A stretch of DNA of 10,296 nt from NCBI GenBank assembly GCA_012511485.1, contig JAAZFZ010000221.1, forward strand, positions 1 to 10,296, in the 5' to 3' direction. Shown here piece after piece: positions 5,695-10,296 of the stretch. The notes below the pieces were generated by a model. That model searched no databases, was not told where the DNA came from, and worked only from the letters and a program-made list of their open reading frames with translations. Source of the DNA: Clostridiales bacterium. GTDB taxonomy: Bacteria > Bacillota > Clostridia > Oscillospirales > Acutalibacteraceae. Position numbers and translations under genes: made by a program. Position 1 is the first letter of the stretch. The number at the start of each line of letters is the position of its first letter.

Positions 5695-7334
5695 TATTCG
5701 ACCCTCAGTGCTTTGATAAAACAGATATTTTCACCTGACGGGTGAGTATATATCCCCGATACATTTTTGGCAAGTGCAAAAAAGTTAGACTGAGAAAAAA
5801 CGGGGGAAATAATGCCGTTTTGTATAAGGTGAGATTCCGCCTGACGGCAGCCTGAGACAGCCTGCTCTATATCACCGACAGACAAGAGCTTATTGATAAT
5901 GGAATCAAAGGTCGATGATTTGTATTTGAATATATTGCCCGAGGAGGCAGACATATAATTTTGTAAAAAAGCCACTGCCGAGCTGTCATTTGCATAAACG
6001 GGTGCAAATGCAATCTGATAATTTCCGCTGTCAACCCTGCTGATAAGCTCAGCTTTTTCTGTTACTTCAATAGAAATATTCATGCCCAGCCCAAAGGTTT
6101 GCTGCCATTTTTGCAGCAGCCTTTTCATCATCGTTTCGTGCTCGGGAGTACACAGGAGAGTTGCATCAACACAGTCAAGTTCGGTTTCCTCAAGCCCCTT
6201 TGAGAGGTATTCCTTTGCCTTTAAAATATTGAATTTCACAAAATCAGCTTCGCCCGCAAGGGACCTGTAGTTTTCATCCCCAACCTTGCAGCTTTCGGGT
6301 ATAAAACCGGATGCCGCAAAGGTATCGACAGAAACCTCTATTGCCGATTTATCAATCGCAGAGCATACCGCAAGCCTGATGTGAAGATTATCAAGCCCCG
6401 CACTGTCGCAGTTAAAGGCGAAAAGCCAGGTGATGTTTCTGTATTCGGTTAGTGTAATCCCCTTTTTTTCTTTAAGCTTTGACGCCACCTGCTGAGAAAC
6501 AGGGGAGGCGCAATAGATTCCCTCCGTGAGCTTTTCGAGGCGTGAAGCTTCATCGGTGTTTACAGTGAGATTAACGGAGTGCGGATATACTGCATTCTCG
6601 CCTTTGTAGTCGTCATTGCGGCGCATCAGAACAGAACTGTCCGTATTCCATTGCGAAAGGTAGAACGGGCCGTTACATAACAGATATTTAACATCAAGCC
6701 CGTATTTACCCTTGGTGGCATTAAAAAACTCCTCATTACACGGCATACAGGCAGCTTTTGTAAGCGTATATAAAAAATCAGAATTTCTGCTTTCAAGTGA
6801 AATAATCAGAGTATAATCATCTTGTGCACGAATGCCCAGCTTATCGGCAGAGAGCTTGCCGCTATTGACTCTCTCTGCGTTTTTAATTAGATAAAGTGAA
6901 GCTGCATTTTCGGATTTTGTGATGGGGCTGAGTGTTCTCTGAAAGGCAAAAACAAAGTCCTTTGCGGTTACCCTTGCGTCAAAGCTCTCCTCATTGTTAT
7001 CACCAAGGACATCGGCAAAGTTCTTTATCAAATGCCATGAGGCGTCCGACCTAAGGCTGAAGGTATAATTAAGCCCGTCGGGCGAAACTGTCCAGCTCTG
7101 TGCAACACCGGGGATTATTTTACCGTTTTCATCAATCCTGACAAGCCCCTCAAAGCAGTTGTTGATTATTAGCTTTGAGGTACTGCTTGAAGCTATCTGC
7201 GGGTCGAGGCAAACGGGGTCGGAGTCAATAGGATAATTCAAATCCTTATCCATCCCCGTATCCCGTGAGCAGGAGGAAAACATTATCGAAAGAACAAGCA
7301 TCAAAGCAATTGAAAGGGATATCTGCCTTTTCAT
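5694..7334 (-). CDS. OppA-like (SBP family 5) substrate-binding lipoprotein
   Basis: Extracellular binding protein for an ABC importer of peptides, or less often sugars or metal complexes, 546 residues as is usual. The N-terminus has a basic start and hydrophobic core ending FSSC, an acceptable lipobox with lipid-modified C22. The family 5 fold is marked by CFEGLVRIDENGKIIPGVAQSW (about 60-81), the PDGLNYTFSLR segment, and AKDFVFAFQRTLSP in the first lobe. The later half carries the usual long second lobe (FILKALRVE-like end: FIKALRVE). The ATG at 7334 overlaps the topB stop by 4 bases (ATGA), with GGAGG about 7 bases upstream. No permease or ATPase gene (OppBCDF-like) is in the window, so it would have to use a transporter encoded elsewhere or have another role. 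The ligand is unknown. Confidence 0.9.
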   Translation of the reverse strand: MKRQISLSIALMLVLSIMFSSCSRDTGMDKDLNYPIDSDPVCLDPQIASSSTSKLIINNCFEGLVRIDENGKIIPGVAQSWTVSPDGLNYTFSLRSDASWHLIKNFADVLGDNNEESFDARVTAKDFVFAFQRTLSPITKSENAASLYLIKNAERVNSGKLSADKLGIRAQDDYTLIISLESRNSDFLYTLTKAACMPCNEEFFNATKGKYGLDVKYLLCNGPFYLSQWNTDSSVLMRRNDDYKGENAVYPHSVNLTVNTDEASRLEKLTEGIYCASPVSQQVASKLKEKKGITLTEYRNITWLFAFNCDSAGLDNLHIRLAVCSAIDKSAIEVSVDTFAASGFIPESCKVGDENYRSLAGEADFVKFNILKAKEYLSKGLEETELDCVDATLLCTPEHETMMKRLLQKWQQTFGLGMNISIEVTEKAELISRVDSGNYQIAFAPVYANDSSAVAFLQNYMSASSGNIFKYKSSTFDSIINKLLSVGDIEQAVSGCRQAESHLIQNGIISPVFSQSNFFALAKNVSGIYTHPSGENICFIKALRVE

Positions 7335-9508
7335 TTATTTTCCTCCATCCATTTAGCTAGCTGGTCGGCAAGAGCGCTGTTGACCGCCTTCTCCTGCCTG
7401 TTCTGCTTGTTCATATAATTTATAACATCCCGTTTGTTTGCGCCGGCACTCTCCCTGCGCCGCTCAAAGTCTGAGAGCTTTTCCCTGTAACCACAGGCGC
7501 AAAAAAATGCTTTTTTATCGCCCTCTCCGCGCATTTCAAGCTTTTTGTGGCAATTTGGGCAGCGGGCGTTTGTGATGATGCTCACACTTTTTCTAAAACC
7601 GCATTCCCTGTCCGGGCAGACTAGCATACGCCCTCTTTTGCCGTTAACATCAAGAAGGTATTTGCCACAATCGGGGCATTTTTCTCTGGTCATGTTGTCA
7701 TGAGTATAAACGCTGGAGCTTGAAATCACGCTTTTAACAAGCCGTGAAGCATAGCCCCTCATTTCACTGACAAAGTCATCGCTTTTTACCCTGCCCGTTG
7801 AAATAAGCTTGAGCTGTTCCTCCCACCTTGCGGTAAGCTCTGCGGATTTTAAATCGGGCGGAACAATGTTAATTAGCTGCTTACCCTTTGATGTGGGGTG
7901 AATCTCCTTGCCTCTACGCTCAATGCAAAATGAGTCAAAAAGCTTTTCGATAATATCCGCCCTTGTAGCAGGTGTTCCCAGCCCGCTGGTGGCTTCAATC
8001 ACATCTCGCAGCTTACTGTCCTCAATAAGCCGCGAGGGATTCTCCATGGCAGTTAACAGGGTGGCCTCAGTGTACCTTGAGGGAGGCTTAGTCCTTCCCG
8101 TTACGGTTTTGCAGTTTTTCACAAAAACTACTGCGCCCTGATTCAAAGGGGGAAGCTGCTGTGAGCGGGTATCCGAATCCTCATCCTCATCCCCAACAAC
8201 CGTACCGTAAAGAGCCTTCCAACCTGCACTTTTGACTATTTTCCCCTTCGCATGGAAGCTGAACTTCTCAACAATTACTTTTATTCTAACCTCCTCATAT
8301 TCGAAGGCAGGGCTTAAAACCGCAAGAAAACGCCTGACGACAAGGTCGTATATATTTCTTTCCTCATGTGTCAGCCTTGAAAGGTCAACAAACTGCTCCG
8401 TGGGGATAATGGCATGGTGGTCGGTGACCCTTGCGTTGTTGACTATATATTTTGTGGGGATTGGTTTCGCTCTGATAATTTGATTTGCAACATCCCTGTA
8501 GGGCCCGACAGCTATACTTCTGAGCCTTTCGGGAAGAGTTGCAACAACATCATCGGTAATATATCTGGAATCCGTTCTCGGATAGGTGAGCAGCTTGTGA
8601 GTTTCATAAAGGCTCTGCATAATCGAAAGAGTCTGCTTTGCGGAATAGGCGTATTTTCTGTTGGCGTCCCTCTGAAGCTCCGTGAGGTCATAGGCGGCGG
8701 GGGGAGCTTGAAAACGGAATTCCTTTTTGACTTGAGTGAGCGTTCCCTTCTTTCCGTTGACCGCCATTACAATCTTTTCAGCCTCAGCCTTATCAAAAAA
8801 ACGGGTTTGACCGCCGCTGTCCCTATATGCTGCGGAAAAACCGTCAAACTGAGCTTCAACGGTATAATATTCCTTGGAAACAAATTTTAGAATCTCTTCT
8901 TCACGCCTGACAATCATGGCAAGAGTCGGAGTCTGAACCCTGCCGGCAGAAAGCTGAACGTTGTGCTTGCAGGTCAGCGCCCTCGTAACATTCAGCCCGA
9001 CAAGCCAATCTGCCTGTGCCCTTGCCTGTGCGGATTTGTATAGGTTATCATATTCACTCAACGGCTTGAGATTCGCAAAGCCCTCCTTGATAGCTCTGTC
9101 AGTCTGAGAGGATATCCAAAGGCGCTTTGCAGGCTTTTTGCAGCCCGCCTTAATCATAATCCACCTTGCAACAAGCTCACCCTCGCGCCCTGCATCGGTA
9201 GCCACAATAAGCTCGTCAATATCACTCCTGTGCATTAAAGAGGAAACTGCCTTGAACTGCTTACCGGTCTGCTTAATCACAACCAGCTGCATTTTTTGAG
9301 GCAGCATTGGCAGATCCTCAAGCCGCCAGGTAGAATATTTTTTGTCATATGCCTCGGGGTCTGCAAGAGTAACGAGATGCCCCAAAGCCCATGTAATTAT
9401 ATATTTCGGACCGATTATGCAGCCCTCTCCGTTCTGACGGCACCCCAGAACTCTTGCAATATCCCTTGCTACGGAGGGCTTTTCAGTCAGTACAAGAGTT
9501 TTTCCCAT
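7331..9508 (-). CDS. topB: DNA topoisomerase III (type IA)
   Basis: Cytoplasmic ATP-independent enzyme that cuts one DNA strand and passes another, decatenating and relaxing negatively supercoiled DNA. The 725 residues match full-length Firmicute TopB. The N-terminal Toprim domain has E9 (TEKPSVA) and D105 with DAGREGELVARW. The SAGRVQTPTL segment follows (about 191-200), and the active-site tyrosine is Y309 in TYPRTDSRYI. The C-terminus carries two zinc ribbons: C611/C614/C631/C636 and C650/C653/C670/C672, followed by a Lys/Arg-rich tail. The ATG at 9508 has GTGGGGA 5 bases upstream and its own promoter. It is the first gene of a four-gene overlapping operon. Related topB copies ride on integrative conjugative elements, but no transfer, integrase or relaxase genes are near, so a chromosomal copy is more likely. 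Confidence 0.96.
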   Translation of the reverse strand: MGKTLVLTEKPSVARDIARVLGCRQNGEGCIIGPKYIITWALGHLVTLADPEAYDKKYSTWRLEDLPMLPQKMQLVVIKQTGKQFKAVSSLMHRSDIDELIVATDAGREGELVARWIMIKAGCKKPAKRLWISSQTDRAIKEGFANLKPLSEYDNLYKSAQARAQADWLVGLNVTRALTCKHNVQLSAGRVQTPTLAMIVRREEEILKFVSKEYYTVEAQFDGFSAAYRDSGGQTRFFDKAEAEKIVMAVNGKKGTLTQVKKEFRFQAPPAAYDLTELQRDANRKYAYSAKQTLSIMQSLYETHKLLTYPRTDSRYITDDVVATLPERLRSIAVGPYRDVANQIIRAKPIPTKYIVNNARVTDHHAIIPTEQFVDLSRLTHEERNIYDLVVRRFLAVLSPAFEYEEVRIKVIVEKFSFHAKGKIVKSAGWKALYGTVVGDEDEDSDTRSQQLPPLNQGAVVFVKNCKTVTGRTKPPSRYTEATLLTAMENPSRLIEDSKLRDVIEATSGLGTPATRADIIEKLFDSFCIERRGKEIHPTSKGKQLINIVPPDLKSAELTARWEEQLKLISTGRVKSDDFVSEMRGYASRLVKSVISSSSVYTHDNMTREKCPDCGKYLLDVNGKRGRMLVCPDRECGFRKSVSIITNARCPNCHKKLEMRGEGDKKAFFCACGYREKLSDFERRRESAGANKRDVINYMNKQNRQEKAVNSALADQLAKWMEENK

Positions 9509-9549
9509 TTATATCCCCACTTCATAAAAAATACAATATTTATTGATTA

Positions 9550-9578
9550 AATATATCATATGATTATCTGTTTTGCAA
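9550..9578 (-). promoter_or_regulatory. Promoter for the topB operon
   Basis: Read on the minus strand, TTGCAA (9578-9573) and TATATT (9555-9550) are 17 bases apart. A start near 9543 gives a leader of about 35 bases to the topB ATG. The region is very AT-rich, so other -10 choices cannot be excluded. Confidence 0.55.
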
Positions 9579-9608
9579 ATATACGGGTAATAAAATAAGC
9601 TGTGGCAC

Positions 9609-9637
9609 TTGTTAAAATAACCGTTTTGTAGTAAAAT
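9609..9637 (+). promoter_or_regulatory. Promoter for miaB
   Basis: TTGTTA (9609-9614) and TAAAAT (9632-9637) are 17 bases apart. A start near 9644 precedes both possible miaB start codons, by about 25 bases for ATG and 40 for TTG. It diverges from the topB promoter, with the two -35 boxes 30 bases apart. Confidence 0.65.
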
Positions 9638-9670
9638 ATCTAAATGTATATTTATTAAGTGTTCCATTAT

Positions 9671-9676
9671 GGGGGA
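9671..9676 (+). promoter_or_regulatory. Ribosome binding site favouring a TTG start for miaB
   Basis: GGGGGA lies 7 bases before TTG at 9684. The same hexamer precedes the GH78 and GH5 starts. The in-frame ATG at 9669 overlaps this hexamer and has no ribosome site of its own within 20 bases upstream. Confidence 0.55.
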
Positions 9677-9683
9677 AAGTAAT

Positions 9684-10296
9684 TTGCCGGAAAGAAAAAA
9701 TAAGGTGCCTTTGGAGGAGATAAATAAACAGGAGGAATTCTCTCAGCTTGTCAAAACCGTGCTTGCGGCAAGATATGAGCCCGAAATTCCGCTGGCTTTT
9801 GTTCATACCTACGGCTGCCAGGGCAATGTTGCGGACAGTGAGAGAATCAAAGGAATGCTTGCGGAAATGGGATATGGCTTTACAAATGAGCATGAAAAGG
9901 CGGATTTGATTCTTTTCAACACCTGCGCCGTGCGTGAACATGCGCAGGATAGGGTTTTCGGCAATATCGGAGCAATTAAAAAATATAAAAAAAGCAACCC
10001 AAAACTTAAAATAGCCCTTTGCGGCTGCATGATGCAGCAGGAGCATATAGTGCAGAAAATCAAAAAAAGCTATCCCTTTGTTGATATGGTTTTTGGCACT
10101 CATGTCATTCATAAACTGCCCGAGCTTATGTACAGAACCCTATGCGGCGGAAAAAATGTTTATGAGATGACGGATTCACAGGGCGTTATTGTCGAAGGTC
10201 TGCCAATAGCAAGGGACAATAAGTTCAAGGCATGGTTGCCGATAATGTACGGCTGCAACAATTTCTGCAGCTATTGCATTGTGCCCTATGTCAGGG
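9684..10296 (+). CDS. miaB: tRNA-2-methylthio-N6-dimethylallyladenosine synthase MiaB (5' part)
   Basis: Radical-SAM methylthiotransferase that adds the 2-methylthio group to i6A37 of tRNAs reading UNN codons, using two [4Fe-4S] clusters. The window holds about 204 of an expected 440-480 residues. The N-terminal MTTase domain has its three cluster cysteines C45 (TYGCQGN), C81 (NTCAVRE) and C115 (CGCMMQ). The radical-SAM signature CNNFCSYC gives C191, C195 and C198, followed by IVPYVRG just before the edge. The TRAM domain lies beyond the window. The close match to the MiaB-type TYGCQxNVADSE and NTCAVRE segments favours MiaB over RimO or MtaB. I chose TTG at 9684 for its GGGGGA site; the alternative ATG at 9669 adds 5 residues. 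It diverges from topB with its own promoter. Confidence 0.93.
   Translation, partial: MPERKNKVPLEEINKQEEFSQLVKTVLAARYEPEIPLAFVHTYGCQGNVADSERIKGMLAEMGYGFTNEHEKADLILFNTCAVREHAQDRVFGNIGAIKKYKKSNPKLKIALCGCMMQQEHIVQKIKKSYPFVDMVFGTHVIHKLPELMYRTLCGGKNVYEMTDSQGVIVEGLPIARDNKFKAWLPIMYGCNNFCSYCIVPYVR

Noticed and set aside
8414..8890. 158-codon open frame on the plus strand inside topB
   Set aside because: It is antisense to a well-conserved part of TopB, including the Y309 region; the product has no recognisable domain, and no promoter or ribosome site was seen.
7331..9508. topB as part of an integrative conjugative element
   Set aside because: No relaxase, integrase, T4SS, replication or attachment-site features are in the flanks, and the divergent neighbour is the housekeeping gene miaB.
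9612..10112. 166-codon open frame on the minus strand opposite miaB
   Set aside because: It is a shadow of the conserved MiaB N-terminal domain, covering the miaB promoter and coding sequence; no ribosome site and no known family.

Overview
The window looks like a chromosomal stretch from a low-to-mid GC Firmicute, most likely a gut-type Clostridia (Oscillospiraceae/Ruminococcaceae-like) bacterium. The grounds are strong G-rich Shine-Dalgarno sites, textbook sigma-A-type promoters, a VanZ-family protein, an OppA-type lipoprotein rather than a periplasmic protein, and Firmicute-like TopB and MiaB sequences. The species cannot be fixed from the sequence. No rRNA, tRNA, CRISPR array, insertion sequence or phage gene was seen. 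Coding density is high, and no stretch over 300 bases lacks a gene.

Layout. (1) 1-1111, minus: an alkaline phosphatase with a membrane-anchor or signal segment, cut by the left edge close to its C-terminus. (2) 1112-1273: a divergent regulatory region with one promoter per direction and a perfect 8-1-8 palindrome between them. (3) 1274-3885, plus: a two-gene operon of a compact cytoplasmic GH78 alpha-L-rhamnosidase and a YhcH/YiaL/EbgC-family cupin-like protein, joined by a TAATG stop/start overlap and closed by a strong terminator at 3925-3960. (4) 9508-3840, minus: a four-gene overlapping operon running topB (DNA topoisomerase III), an OppA-like substrate-binding lipoprotein, a VanZ-family membrane protein and an exported GH5 glycoside hydrolase. 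(5) 9509-9683: a second divergent promoter region. (6) 9684 to the right edge, plus: the 5' part of miaB.

How the genes fit together. The GH78 enzyme would release L-rhamnose from imported rhamnosides, and its coupled YhcH-family partner may speed sugar anomer interconversion. The minus-strand operon joins a DNA topology enzyme to three cell-surface or exported proteins. Its physical linkage is clear from the overlaps, but the functional logic is not. The two operons converge, and the GH5 gene reads 46 bases into the 3' end of the yhcH-like gene and through the opposing terminator. That makes its last 40 or so residues suspect.

No clearly new multi-gene system was found. The points most worth checking are the GH78/YhcH pair, the odd GH5 3' end, the topB-SBP-vanZ-GH5 operon and the palindrome between the phosphatase and rhamnosidase promoters.
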